This document shows positions 35,501 through 49,133 of a stretch of 64,000 nt of DNA, one piece after another; position 1 is the first letter of the stretch, and every line of letters starts with the position of its first letter. The notes beneath the pieces were generated by a model. It worked only from the letters and a program-made list of their open reading frames with translations, had not been told where the DNA came from and made no database searches. The DNA is taken from the NCBI GenBank assembly GCA_019454045.1, contig SKCR01033429.1, forward strand, positions 36,905 through 100,904, read 5' to 3'. The translations under genes and the position numbers were made by a program. The stretch is from Zanthoxylum bungeanum (lineage: Eukaryota > Streptophyta > Magnoliopsida > Sapindales > Rutaceae).

Positions 35501-38037
35501 ATTTAATCTTGATTCTAATAGCCCAACTATTTAATCAACGATTTCAGGTACAATCTAATGTAATGATTACTATAGTCTAACTATATAATTTATTACAATT
35601 TTATTGGTTAAAATCAAATATATATTGATTACTATAATCCAATTATATAATCATTATAAATGATCGGTAAAATTCAAATATATTGATTACTATAATCCAA
35701 TTATATAATCAACTATAAATGAAGGGTAAAATTCAAATATATAAACAACTATTAAATATTAGTCCAACTAACATTTAATTTATTTGACGAATGATATTTG
35801 ATTGAGCGCGTATGGCAAGTAACTAAACGAATATTACAAATCTAATACTTGCCTCCCACTATTTTTCGGCGAGCCTCTAACCCTCTGTGGAGTACTCGGG
35901 AAACCTAGTTTCTTAGTAGGCTAGGATCCCGTTAAATAACACACAAAATTGACTTTGGCCAACAAATTGTATGATACTTAACTAGGTAGATCTCTAAGAT
36001 CAATTGGATCTCATCCAATTCCTAGATCCAGTAGGTGGACATCCAAGTCCGAAACATATATCTTATATATGCCAATATATCAAATATATTACCTAACCTT
36101 TTTCCTCTGAATCAACTAAGCCTTGGCTTTGGCACAACAAACTTAATGATCACAGTTAAGCTGAACCCATTGACATGGAAAGCTTCGTAATCAATGTCGA
36201 TGGACAAGAATTGATCTTGACTTTGGCCAACAAATCACGACTTGGACAAGACACCGATATGGAACAAAACTCTCATGATTCAAACACATCCGCAATTGAC
36301 AAAGGTCTTAACTTTGGCCAACAAACCAATGCCAAATTTGGATCTTGAGTAAGAATCACCCAACGGAAGGAAAAACACTTAATATGTTTTGAGGGTTTTT
36401 CGCGTGCAAATTGGCAACCAATTTATTATCTTTGTTAAGGTCTCATCATCATACACCCTTAAACATGCATTCTAAACACATAATAAGGCACATATAAATA
36501 AATATAATAATGATATGCGGATGGATACTTAACACATTGTTCCTAGAACAAATCTCGTATAAATAAATAAATTAATAATGATATGCGGATGGATATGTCA
36601 CAAATTGTTCCTAGAACAAATCACTCACTTTCCTCTCCCCGGCTAGAACTATTCTAACTTCTACCCAATTACAAAATACAATAAAGAAACCTCATTTACA
36701 TTGAGGGGAATTGGTGAGAAGAGAAATACAATGAGAAAATAGATAAAAGGCTGGACACGCAGGTCCAATTAAATAAATTCTAAATTTATTACAATTTCCA
36801 AAATTGCCTTCGCCCTTCTAATATCAATCTGATATACATTATTCATACAACACATTCATGTATTCATACAAATCATGGTATTCAATCAATCTAATCCAAT
36901 TAATTAATCTTTGAATTAATGACCATCCAATGTTCAAACAACGATTTGATTTGCGTGAGTCAAACTCGTTTAAGAATAAATACTCAAAGTAAGTATTCTT
37001 GAATTATATTGAACTACAACTTTAAATCCAATTTATTTGTATTCAATACTAATTCCAAATTAAATATATACACTTACTTATAAGCCTTAAAGACTTGGAT
37101 TCCAAATCCAATCTTAATGGGTCTCAAAGGCCCAATAACATCCAATGTCATTTTAATTAAAGTCTAATGGGCTTTTAATTAATTCTTAAGGCATGGGCTT
37201 TGGCCATAATGGATCAAACCCAAAATGCCAAGGCCCAATAGGAATCACCCTATTGCCTACAAATTAATTTAGGCCCATTAGGCCCAATTAAATTCTCTAA
37301 AGGGTCAAGTGATATATTTGGACTTTATGGAATTGGTTTTGGGCCCAATTGGATCCAATCCAAAAGTCCAAATCCAAACTTAGTCAAACCAAGCCCATTA
37401 AGCCCAAATACACACTTTTAGCCCAATTCATATTTAAAGGCTTATTAACATAATTATAATATTCCAAATATCACAATTATTTTAATTAAAGTTTATTAGC
37501 CATGGTTAATTAATTAAACTCAACATTTCCAAAATACCAATTAACTTAATTAATCATGCTTAATCCATCAATTCATGCTCAATACAAATTGAAGCCAAAA
37601 CACATCATTTCATGCTCAACACAAATTGAATCCTAAACACATCATTTCATGCTCAACACAAATTGAATCCTAAATTCATCATTTCATGCTCAACATGCTC
37701 TTTGATTTTTAACATAAAATTTATTGACTTTGATTCTAATCCAATCAAACCAACAATCAACATTTAAACATGCATTTAAACACATCATTTCATGTTACAA
37801 AAAAAAAAATTAAACATGCAGTCCACTGCACTGCTAGATTCGGCCAAGGTAACATGTTTTTTAATTTTTGATCCAATCAATTTATTTCAAATGTAATCAT
37901 GCATAACTCTAAGTTATCATATTCTAAGCATGCTCAAAGCATCAATTTGAAAGAATCATGTTCAAAACATAAAAGCCCCAAATTTTAGTCCCATGAACCC
38001 TAAAATTTTCATGCTTAAAATTGGCTCTTGATACCAT
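35501..38037 (-). other. Leader and primer site of element D
   Basis: The leader matches A, B, E and F. It carries the hairpin as TGGACACGCAGGTCCA (36752-36767) and TTGGCCAA-type motifs near 35953, 36225 and 36315, plus the degenerate TTGGCTTTGGCACAAC copy near 36120. The primer site, minus strand TGGTATCAAGAG, is at about 38025-38036 next to the LTR. Confidence 0.75.
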
Positions 38038-38513
38038 TGTTAGTGTTCCTAGAACATGCCAAGGATCTAATGAGCATGTAAAGGTGTTCATAAATTCAAA
38101 ATAAGTTGCGGAATATACTTACAATGAATGGATTTGAGCTTTAAAATTTTGAGAAGAGATGTCCAAGATCCAAGCTTTAAGTGATGATTCCAACTCTTGA
38201 AGTAGTTTCCCTATCACCTTAGTTGATTTCTCCAAGTGCTAGCTTTGTTGATTTTGCCACAAAATCAAAGAGAAGGAAGAAAGCCATTCACGCCCATGTG
38301 CCTTATGTATTAGGGTTTTTCATTTTCCAAAAGATGTGTTACTCAAGTGTGAAGAGAGAGGGCTTGGGTTTTGTTTTAGGGTTTTTACCCTTTTCACCAA
38401 AACCATGTAGTTGGGGTAATTTGGTTTCACCTAAACCAAGTGGTTGGAAATTAAGTGGTTTTGGCATAAATGCCAACCACTTTCCAACCACCACTTCGCA
38501 TGTGTGACATGTG
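38038..38513 (-). repeat. Truncated 5' LTR of element D
   Basis: Collinear and nearly identical with 18453-18928 of the 3' LTR (TGTTAGTGTTCCTAGAACATG...). The match stops in ACATGTGTG at about 38513. About 1.5 kb of LTR, including its head, is missing. The sequence beyond belongs to copia LTR I, with a short duplicated GTGGAGGCCATA at the junction. Confidence 0.85.
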
Positions 38514-39339
38514 TGGAGGCCATAAATGTGGAGGCCATACCAAAGCATAAAATGCATTAGCTAATGACAAATATATTAGGTGGCATTTTTTGACATAATT
38601 ACTTGGATGACATGGTAAGCCATATGGCTTTGTCTCCAATGGTAAATAAAAATTAATATTTTAATAATGATTTATTTACCATCAATTATGTTGTAGTAAT
38701 TATCTCAAAATTATTACTAACTTGATTATCTCCTAATCAAAGAATTCTAGAAAATATTAAGTTAAACTAATTTAACATAGTTTTCATTTGTGATAATAAA
38801 TATTATCTCATTAATAATATATAAATATAAAGTGAGCATATAATTAGACAATCTAATTATATTAGGTTTGCTACAGTTAATCGAGCTAGCACAGGGACCA
38901 AATGGACCTACGGTTCCGAGCTCCAATAATTCCGAAATATTAATTAAACTCTTTAATCAAATATTAAGAATTATTAACTCCGCATTATTCCACTAAAAAC
39001 TTGAAATTGAACTCATGTTACCGTAGATGGATAAAATAAATCGAACAACTTCGGTGTCCATCGATATAGTCATTACATATGGATATAGCACTTCACGAAT
39101 ATCTCATAAATAGAGCCGGGTCAAAAGTCTGTTAAACCCCTCTAAATATTTTGTCTCTTAGGCACCATTTATTCTATAATGAACAATTAATTCATAACAA
39201 TTATGAATATAAAACTTTTTATTCGTAATAGAAAAGTTGAGCGCTCAAATTGTTCAAGCCCCGAATCAACTCTTAAAAAGGATATTCTTCTACTTCTCGT
39301 AAGAATGAGTGAATTCCATATCTATGTAAAACATTCCAG
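38514..39339 (-). repeat. Copia LTR I, inner (tail-side) part left of element E
   Basis: On the minus strand this reads on directly from 56136. The two pieces are separated exactly by element E and its YCCAG target copies. The content is typical of plant copia LTRs of the clade starting TRTTGGGATTTATGTCC. Its far end is lost at the junction with D. Confidence 0.6.
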
Positions 39340-41184
39340 TGTTATTGTCTCTAAGACATGCCCAATGATCCTAAACATGATTCTAGTGTGCATAAACAAA
39401 ATAAGTTTTTGGAAAGAACTTACATTGATCGGCTTGGAATTTCAAAAATTCTCCTTGGATGAGGAAGCTCCAAGATTTGTTGAGTGTTCCAAACTCAAGG
39501 GTGAGTTTCTCTATCACCTTTCTTTGGCTCCTAAAGTGCTAGCTTTGATGAATTTTTGCAACAAAAATTCAAGAAAAGAGAGGGAGAAGTTCGGCCAACA
39601 TAAAAAGAAAAGAGAGAGATGATGAATAGTTGTGTTGACTTGGTTGGTGTGTTGGTTTAAATAGTACAATTACTTTTCCCAACTACCACCATCACAATTA
39701 GACATGTGATGTGAGATGTGGGTCTCACCCAATTTTCAATTCCAAATTCAAGTTGGTTTGTACAACACACTTTGGGCCCGGGTTCGTTTAATCTGATTAA
39801 ACGAATTTTCCGTCGCGACTTAATTAAATCCAATTTAATTAAATAATAATGTCTAGCCAAATTATTACGAAAGTCGCTTACGAATTAATTCGTTCACTAG
39901 AATTAAAGTCCAATTTTAATTCCTTATTGAAATCCAATTTCAATTAATATATCCAATATATTATTTTAGCCCAATTAAATAAATTAAATAGTAAAATCCA
40001 ATTTAACTATTAAATTTACTTTGCCGATTAATTCCAAATTAATCACGTTCTCTCTTCTAGATGAATTTAATCCCAGATAAATTCTTTCCGTATTTAATCC
40101 CAGATTAATTTTCTCTCTCATAATTAATCTCAGGTTAATTCAGTTCGAGTCAAATATCATCGGTGAATCTTTGGGAAGCGACCCAAAAGATCCATGGATA
40201 TGTTGGTAATAAATACAGTTATCGGACTATCCGAACACATGCGTACCTGGTACCACATTCTCACCGATTTACAAGACATGGTTGGCTTCTAGCAAAGCAT
40301 TGTGCCTACCCAATTCTCCAGAAATATTCAACGAGGAATATATAATCTGTATCAGGCGTAGTATACAATGTATTACCTATTACGATCCAGTATCGGATGT
40401 CACATGCTAGGCCTGGGGCTGGAATTATGTCTTCCCCGTACGAAGTATATATCGGATCACAAACGACTAGTCTCTATAATCGGATAATCATGACCTAGTA
40501 ATATTATCCCGACAGCTATAACATATAAGAGTAATAGTTCTGTATCCCTGCGTGATCATCTTCTCCATATGACTGAAGTGATACTTCCATCTTGACATCA
40601 CACCCAATACACTACGATTCTCAGTAAACCCATAAGAGGCGTACACAGAATCTGTTAAAGCCCCGGACGACCAAAACCAAAGCGTACTGATTGTCGCAAG
40701 TATTAGCGATGCAAGTCTCAGGTTAAGACCACATACACCTACCCTGATTCGGATTCCCATAGACACATAGTCATACTACCAATGGGATTCCGATGGGTCT
40801 ATCCAAAGCGAAGCTGTTCCCGGTCCAACGACTAACAGAACCTCCTATCACACTTGCATAAGTATCCAATACTTAAATATATGAGAACTATGTTGTTAAG
40901 CTTCCATAATGCGCACAAGTGTAATACTAGTCTATTCCGCATTATCGAGGTCCAGTCTCGATAATACTACGACTAAGGATATTTAATGATTAAACCTTTC
41001 GTGGATTAATACTGTCTCATATCTTATTAATTCGGTACTAATCATATGGACTTTTATCATTTATATACCCAAGTAATCCAATTACAAAATGATAAAAGAG
41101 TAATTTTCTTTGTCACGTAGTTAATTTGTATAAAAACACCATGTCTTTTACAAATAGTGATGTTATAGGTCATAATTGTCCAAC
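39340..41184 (-). repeat. 3' LTR of element E
   Basis: It is bounded on the right by the polypurine tract (AAGGGGGAGAT on the minus strand) and on the left by target copy TCCAG. It contains two or three ATTAATCTGGGATTAAT-type units near 40060-40140. Confidence 0.9.
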
Positions 41185-41404
41185 AATCTCCCCCTTGGCC
41201 TATAGCCAATCACTCAAGTGTCCAACACCTGAACTATGTACGGGTCGCTCAAACTTATGCTGAGATATCACTTTCTTCAGCGGATATGCAAGGTCATCAT
41301 CTGAAATGATCTTTTCGATCTTCACATCGCCACGATGGGTGATCTCACGAATTAGATGAAACCGTCGAAGTACATACTTGGATCATTGATGAGACCGTAA
41401 CTCT

Positions 41405-42543
41405 TTAGCTTGTGTTGTAGACCAGCTTAGGAATTTTATAGATCCAAAATGCTTTTTTTGCTGCCTCAGTCTCAGCAATGTATTCCGCTTTTGTTGTTGA
41501 ATCAGCAACAATATCTTGCTTGGAAGATTTCCAGCTCACTGCTCCGTTGTTCAAAAAACATATATACCCCGATTGCGACTTAGAGTCGTCTTTATCGGTT
41601 TGGAAACTTGCATCGGTGAACCCAGTCACCTCAAGTTCTCCATCTACATAGACTAAGAAAGAATCCTTAGTTCATCTAAGATACTTAAGGATGTTATTAA
41701 CAGTAATCCAGTGACTATCACCTAGATCGGCCTGATAGCGACTGCACATGCTCAAAACATATGAGACATCAAGTCGTGTACATATAATGGCATACATGAT
41801 CGATCCGACTGCAGAAGCGAATGAGATCCAACTCATGTTCTCTCTCTCATCTTGAGTTTTAGGACACATGTCCTTAGATAGAGAGACGTCATGTGACACT
41901 GGAAGCAGTCCCCTCTTAGACTGATCCATGTTGAATCTCTTCAACACTTTGTCAATGTACGAGCTCTGGGAGAGTCCAAGCAGCTTTCTAGATCTATCCC
42001 AGTAGATCCTTATTCCCAGAATGAAGGCTGCTTCTCCCAGATCTTTCATGGAGAATTTTAATGAAAGCCAAGTTTTCACCGATTGTAGCATGAGAATCTC
42101 ATTGCCAATAAGCAATACATCATCAACATAAAGGACAATGAATGCAAGTGCGCTCCCATTAACCTTCTTATATACACAAGAATCATCTTCGTTTTGAATG
42201 AAATCATATTCTTTTATTATCTCATCAAAATGTTGGTTCCAAGAACGTGATGCTTGCTTCAATCCATAAATGGAACGTTTTAACTTGCAAACCTTGTTTG
42301 CATGTTTTGGCACGAAAAAACTGTCAGGTTGTTGCATATAAACATCCTCCAAATGGTTTTCGTTAAGGAAAGTGGTTTTGACGTCCATCTGCCATATTTC
42401 ATAATCGAAATATGCAGCAATATCAAGCATTTTCTGAATGGATTTAATCATGGCAACAGGTGAAAAAGTTTCATCGTAATCGACACCATGTCGTTGATGA
42501 TACCTTTTCACTACAAGCCTAGCTTTGTACGTTTGTATGTTGC
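41405..42543 (-). pseudogene. RT and RNase H of element E
   Basis: The RT frame runs from the F junction at 42543 to 41672, about 290 codons, open. It shows the first catalytic Asp in QMDVKTTFL, LKRSIYGLKQASRSWNQ, and the YVDD core in IVLYVDDVLL, all standard for copia RT. The upstream RT N-terminus lies at 49507-49903 on the far side of element F. RNase H follows in another frame (41629-41405), with TGFTDASF, SGYICFLNNGAVSW and STTKAEYIAE, so one frameshift separates the two. The enzyme would copy element RNA into cDNA and degrade the RNA template. The frame is physically split by F, so it is inactive at this locus. Confidence 0.92.
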
Positions 42544-44497
42544 TGTTAGACAATTATGACCCATAGCGTCACTATTTGTAAAAGACATTTTGGTTTTTGT
42601 ACAAATTAACTATGTAGTAATGGAAATTACATTTTATCATTTTGTAATTTGATTACTTAAACATATAAATGATAAAAGTACTTATGATTAGTTCCGGATT
42701 ATAAGATATGAGACAATATCAATCCATAAAGGTTTAATCATTAAATATCCCTAGTCGTAGTATTATCGAGACTGGACATCGATAATGCTGAATAGACTAG
42801 TATTGCACTTGTGCGTGTTATGGAAGCGTAACGACATAGTTCTCGTATATTTAAGTATTGGATACTTATGCAAGTGTGATAAGAGGTTGTGTTTACCGAT
42901 GGTACAGAAAAAGCTTCGCTATGGATAGACCCCGCGAATCCCATTGGTAGTATGACTATGTGTATATTGGAATCCGCATCAGGGTAGGTGTATTTGGTCT
43001 TAACCTGAGACTTGCATCGCTAGTACTTGCGACAATCAATACGCTTTGGTTTTGGTCTTCCAGGACTTTAACAAGTTATGTGTACGCCTCTTCTGGTTTA
43101 TTGAGAATCATAGTGTATTGGGTGTGATGTCATGATGGAAGTATCACTTCAGTCATATAGAGATGATGATCACGCAGGGATACAGAACTGGTACTCTAAT
43201 TGGTTGCAACCATCGGGATAATATTACATGGTCATGATTAACCGATTAAAGAGACTAGTTGCTTGTAATCTGATATATGTTTCGTACGGGGCAGACACTA
43301 TTCCAGCCCCAGGCCTTGCATGTGACATCCGATGCTGGATCGAAATACGCAATACTACGTATACTACGCCTGACATAGATTATATATTCCTTTAAGAATA
43401 TTTCTGGAGAATTGGATAGGCATGGTGCTTTGCTAGAAGCCAACCATATCACGTAAATCGGTAAAAATGTAGTACAAGGTACGTATCTGTTCGGATAGTC
43501 CGACGACCGGATTTACTGCTAGCATATCCAGGGATCTCATGGGTTGCTTCCCGAAGATTCACCGATGACGTATGATTCGAACATAATTAAACTAGGATTA
43601 ATTGCGGAGAGATTTGATCTGGGATAAAATACTATTTGAAGAGAGAGAACGATTAATTTGGAATTAATCGATAAAATAATATATTCGATATATTAAACGA
43701 AATTAGATTTCGACGTGGAATTAAAATTGGATTTTAATTCGGGCTAACGAATTGATTTAGAATTAATTCGCGAGAGACGTGAATAGTAATTTTTCTAGGC
43801 ATAATTATTTATTTAAATTTGATTTAAATACGTCGCAACGGAAAGTTCGTTAATTTGGAATTAACGAACTCGAGCCCGGAATGTGTTTGTGGGCCCACTC
43901 GCATTTTGAATTAAAGTGCGGCCCACAAGTCACATCGCAAGTCACCTCGCCTAACACTTTAGTGATGGAAGTCATGTCACCTTTTTGTGATTGACAACCA
44001 GTCACTATTCATGATGGGAGTTATTGAAGGCATTGAATGCCATTTTCCCTCCATTTTGCCTTTTGCTTTTTGGAAAAGCATATACCAAAATGTGAGAAGG
44101 ATTTTTGCATAAGGTTTTTTGGAAAACAAAGGAAAAGAAATTGAAAACTCTCTCTCTCTCTCTCCCAATAGCTCAAAACTGTGAGCTTCAAACCAAGAAG
44201 GAAAAATTGTTTTTCTTTCTAATCTTGCTAGCACATTCAAGGAATCATATCAAGGTGTTAGGGAAACTAATCCTCTGAGCTTGGAATCAAGATCAATGCT
44301 TGGAGCTTGGATTCAACATTCAAAGAGGAAGCTTGGAGACTTCTCAAAGTACACCTTGGCCGAAACTTCAACAAGAAATTTTTGTGTGCAACGCATCCAA
44401 TATCCGTTCTTTGTAAGTATGATTCCACCATACTTTATTTTCGTATTCACATGATTTCATTGCTTTATATGATCTTGGAATGTCTTATAGACCAACA
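42544..44497 (+). repeat. 5' LTR of element F
   Basis: 1954 bp, TGTTAGACA...TCTTATAGACCAACA, followed by the primer site TGGTATCATGAGC at 44499. A (CT)n run lies at 44147-44164. Confidence 0.9.
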
Positions 44498-46703
44498 ATG
44501 GTATCATGAGCCTTGATGAGCATGAAATTGAACTTAGGGTTTATATACTAAATTTGGGTAAATTTGATTTGAGCATTTTTTAATCAAATTGTGTGTTTGA
44601 GTATGCTTGTATGTTAATAACTTGGAGTTATACATGATCAATTTGAAGAAAATTGAATTGGATTAATTTTCCCCAAATGTGGTATGATGGCCGAATGTTA
44701 TATGCCCTAAAAGTCATGGTATTTTTTGTTTCTTTTGATCATTGGATGAGTTTAAAGACTTAGGATAATTGATTAATGATTTAATTGGATTAAAATCGAA
44801 ATCGATTTTTAAAATCCCTCAATGCCGTGAGCTTCAAGCATGTAAATGAGATGATTTTTGTTTCAATAATGTTAGACATGTATTGATGATGAATAAGTAT
44901 GATTAAGTAATTAGATTAGTATTTTAGAAATGTTAATTTAAATAAGTCAATCATGGCTAAGTACTTTAATTAATTAAATCATGATATTTGGAATATTAAA
45001 ATTTAATTAGTTGGGCTTAATTGGAATTGGACTTAAAATGTTTATTTGGGCCTAATGGGCTTGGTTGGGCCAAGTTGGTTTAGGTCAATTGGATTGGATC
45101 CAAATTAGGCCTAAACCGTTCCATTAAGTCCAAATATGAAAAATGGGCCTTTTATGTTTAATTGGGCCTAATGGGCCGAAATGGGTTTCTTGGCAAATAT
45201 GGTGATTCCTTAATTGGGCTTTGGTATTTGGGTTCGACCCATATTGACCAAAGTCCATGCCTTAAGAAATTAATTGAAAGCCCATTGGACTTTAATTAAA
45301 AGACATTGGATGTTAATTGGGATTTGAGACCCATTTAGATTAGATTTGGAATCTAAGTCGTAAAGGCGCATTTAAAAGTGTAATTATTTAATTTGAAATT
45401 AAATAAATAATTAGTATTGAATACGAATTTAAATTAGATTTAAATTGTACTTCGATATAATTCAAGAATTCGTACTTTGAGTACTTATTCTTAAACGAGT
45501 TGGACTCGCGCAAATCAAATCATTGTTTGAACATTGGATGATCACTTTATTCAAAGATTAATTAATTGGATTAGATTGATTGAATAACATGCTTTATGTG
45601 GATACATGGATGTGTTGAATGAATAATGTATATCAGATGGATATTAGAAGGGAAAGGGCAATTTTGGAAATTGTTGTAAGTTTAGAATTTATTAAATTGG
45701 ACCTGCGTGTCCAGCCTTATCCCTCTCGATTCTTATAATTCTCTTCTCACCTAATTCCCCTCATGTTAATGAGGTTTCTTTAATTGTATTATGTAATTGG
45801 GTAGAAGTAAGAATACTGCTAGCCGGGGAGAGGAAATGGAGTGATTTGTTCTAGGAACAATCAGTGAGATATCCATCTGCATATCGTTATTAATTTATTT
45901 TCCGCGCCTTATTATGCTTTTAGAATGCATGCTTAAGGGTGTATGATGAGACTTAACAAAGATAATAAATTGGTTGCCAATTTACGCAAAAACCCTCAAC
46001 AAATATTAAGCGTTTTCCTTCCATTGAGTGATTCTTACTCAAGATCCAAGATTGGCACTGGTTTGTTGGCCAAGTAAAGACCTTTGTCCATCGCGGATGT
46101 GTTTGAATCAATCAAGGCTTTGTTCCATATCGTATGTCTTGTCCAAGTTGTGATTTGTTGGCCAAAGTCAAGATCACTTCTTGTCCATCGACATCGATTA
46201 CTAAGCTTTCCAAGTCAATGGGTCCCGCTTAACTGGAATCATAATTAGCTTGTTGTGCCAAAGCCAAGGCTTAGTTGATTCAGAGGAAAAAGGTTAGGAA
46301 AATATAATGGATTTATTGGCATATATATTGTATATATGTTTCGGACTTGGAGGTCCACCTACCAGATCTAGGAATTGGATGAGTTCCAATTGATCTTAGA
46401 GATCTACTAGTTAAATTTCATACAGCTTGTTGGCCAGAGTCAATGTTTGTTGTTATTTAACGAGATCCTAGCCCACTAAGAAACTAGGTTTCCCGAGTAC
46501 TCAACAGAGGGTTAGAGGCTCGCCGAAAATATTCGGAGGCTAGTATTGAATTTTCAATTTCGTTCAAATACTTAGCTTTACGCGCTTTCAAATTATTTAG
46601 TCAATTATTTTATTAGTTGGACTAATATATTATTATTTTTCTTGCAACAGTTAGATTGTACCCATATATCGTTAATTGAATAGTTGGACTATTGCGGTTA
46701 AGA
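44498..46703 (+). other. Primer site and leader of element F
   Basis: The initiator-Met-type primer site is at 44499-44511. The family leader follows, with the hairpin TTGGACCTGCGTGTCCAG (45697-45714) and TTGGCCA-type motifs near 46066, 46159 and 46430. Confidence 0.75.
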
Positions 46704-49133
46704 TGACAGGAAAGTTAAGCATTAGGGATATTGTCATGGGCGATAATGTCTTTAATGGCATAAACTTTTAAGACTGGGATATGAATCTCAGAATTGTTCT
46801 GGGATCCGAGAAGTTACTCTACACTATAGAGAGACCTCTTGGGCCTAAGCCCCGATCTGATCAGTTGCTTGAGCTAGAGCTTTGGAAGACTCATAGCGAT
46901 GACAACGCGACCGCTCAATCGGTAATGCTTACTGCTATGACTCCGCAATTCAGTAGTCAAAATAAGGGATTGGATCCTGATGAGTGGTAAATCTATCACT
47001 ATTTCCCACTCATTTAACCTAATATTTTGTATAGTTTCTTGAGTTTTGTGAATATTTTGATGTGTTTTTTGTTATTTTGTAGATAAATAAAGTTTCAGGA
47101 CACTATGGAGGTGATTTGGGCCAAAACAATGAAAATTGGAAAAAGGGCATTTTGGTAATTTGCCGCGTCGCGACGCTTAAAGTGCGTCGAACAATGCTAA
47201 CGTGCACCGGGTCCACAAATCAGAATCTGAGAAAAGTTTGACTTTGCTAACGTGCGCCGTGCCACGTGTCACTCCACATGTCAGCCACGTCATCGTCCAC
47301 ATCATCAGTTGACCGAGTCAACATGCCACCTCACCGCCACGTCATCATCAGTCAATCAGGAAGTGCCACGTGTCGCGATTCTATTATGCCGACAGTCAAA
47401 TTGCCACGTGTCGTCACATCACCGCCACGTCAGCATCATCAATTATTGCTCTCTTATCCCTATCTGACACGTGGCGGATAAGAATCTAGCCGACCAATCA
47501 GAAGTCGCCACGTGTCATAATAATTGAGCCCCAACCACCTTGCCACGTGTCACCTTATCACATTATCCAGAATCTTCAACCGATGAACTAGAAGCCGCCA
47601 TGTCGACCAAACGGGCGTCGCGACGCGAGCTGGGCGTCGCGACGCGCGACCCTTACTGACCCCTATAAATAGAGCGCGAAATCCCAGTTTCAGTTGTACC
47701 ACTCTCTCTCATCTCTTTGATGTAAAGAGGGAGTTTCTCTCTCTAGTTTCTTTTAGTTTTTAGTTTTTTAGTTTTATAATTAATTTTAATTACGTTTTGT
47801 AATAATAGTAATTTACTTTTTACTTTTTACAGTTTTACTATTCACCATGAGGAGGTAACTTCCCCAGCTAGGGTGAAAGGTAACTCTTTTACTATTGCTA
47901 TTTAGATTAATCTCCCTTAAATATAATATATTCACTATTAAAATATTGACTTAAAAGGATACCGCCAGATTGGTCGGTTGGTAATTAAACTTTCTTACCG
48001 CCATATGGCAGGTTCATGGACAAATCTTTTTACCCTCCTTAATGGCTGGTTGGACTTAATTTGACTTAATCAGGATACCGCCTATATCGCTGTTGGTAAA
48101 ATAATCACAAGTTTATATATTATATTATGGGAGATATCTAAATTTGTAGTAGTAAAAGTAATTCCTTTTACCTTAGCATTTTATTTTATTGTAATTTACT
48201 TTTCAGTATTTACTTCACCGCATTTTTACTTTATGTCTTTTATTTTCAAGTTTTTACTAGCCCTAGTTATGTGTTGTAACTAAATTAGTTGTCTGGGGTT
48301 GTGATGACTTTTAATATCACCGGTTTATAAGGTGTTAGATTATAGTTTGGGTATTATAAAGATTTATTTATTGAGTCTTAATCTTAATGCTTTTTCATTA
48401 ACTGGCCATTAATAAAATTTATCTGGTAAATCTAAAATGAACTAGACATAGGGATTTTAGGTTTCAGCCTTAGACTCAATAGCCCACGATCTTCCTTGAG
48501 GATAGATAACCCTTTAATAGGTTTCCTTACAGGATAGACATATACATGTCGGGCGGGGGTAGCCATAATTGGAACTTAAACTTAATGAATCCAGATAATT
48601 TGGTTGACATAGACATATGGTTCAATTGGGTTAAACTGGGTATTTGTGTCTGACCATCGACAGAGGCTTACACATAATTTAGTGTTCCAGGTTAATAAAT
48701 CAATATATTACCCAACTTTAAGATAACCACTTCATCTTTAAAATGATATTGGAAGAAATCACAACCCTAGATAGTTTTTAATATTCAATTTTCTTAAATC
48801 TATTTTCGAACAATTTTATTTACTTGTTTTTAAATTTAGAATCGTCATCATTTCAAATCAATCAAACAACCTGTTAGATACTAGTAATCATTTGACTTCA
48901 TAAAATTAATAGCTAAGATATTAAGTCCTCGTGGGATCGATATTTTTATACTACTTGAACGATACGTGCGCTTGCGTTATACGTGCGCTTGCGTTATACA
49001 CTGCGTGAAGCAGAAAAAGAGCTTCAAAAGGGCAAGAAGCGTGAGGCGCTCTTTGCTTCAACATCTCAGACTCCGAGGGCTTGGCCCAAGGAGACTAGAG
49101 GTGTAAAGAAGAAGAAGAAAAAAAAGGGCAAGG
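46704..49133 (+). pseudogene. Partial gag of element F, split by G2
   Basis: The gag starts near an ATG at 46704. The N-terminal piece (46781-46977) reads WDMNLRIVLGSEKLLYTIERP, the family gag, and stops at GGATCC where G2 begins. After G2, 49001-49133 encodes the basic region before the zinc knuckle (LREAEKELQKGKKREALFA, then a Lys run). About 300 bp of gag present in E between these two pieces is missing. Downstream of 49133 the sequence jumps straight into LTR, so no knuckle, protease or pol remains. Confidence 0.85.
46978..49000 (+). mobile_element. G2, solo-LTR-like element inside the gag of F
   Basis: Starts TGATGAGTGGTAAATC and ends near GCGTTATACA, same family as G1 in the opposite orientation, 2023 bp. 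It has many CCACGTGTC/CCACGTCA motifs (about 47260-47560), GCGTCGCGACGC palindromes at 47615 and 47634, and a TATA box CTATAAATAG at 47663. The right end differs from G1: a 17-bp ACGTGCGCTTGCGTTAT unit is duplicated in tandem and the terminal GTTTACGCCGGTCA is absent. Flanks GATCC and CTGCG do not match, and about 300 bp of target gag is missing. Confidence 0.82.

Larger units (their letters stand above)
18453..38513 (-). mobile_element. Copia element D (family 1), interrupted by C and G1
   Basis: In minus-strand order: a truncated 5' LTR (38038-38513), primer site and leader, degenerate gag-pol, polypurine tract (20444-20455) and 3' LTR (18453-20443). Gypsy element C splits it near the polypurine tract, and G1 splits the integrase-RT linker. 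The LTR tail is TGTTAGTGTTCCTAGAACATG when read on the plus strand, different from the tails of A, B, E and F although the heads match. No target duplication can be paired because the outer end of the 5' LTR is missing. The pol shares specific inactivating lesions with A. Confidence 0.88.
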
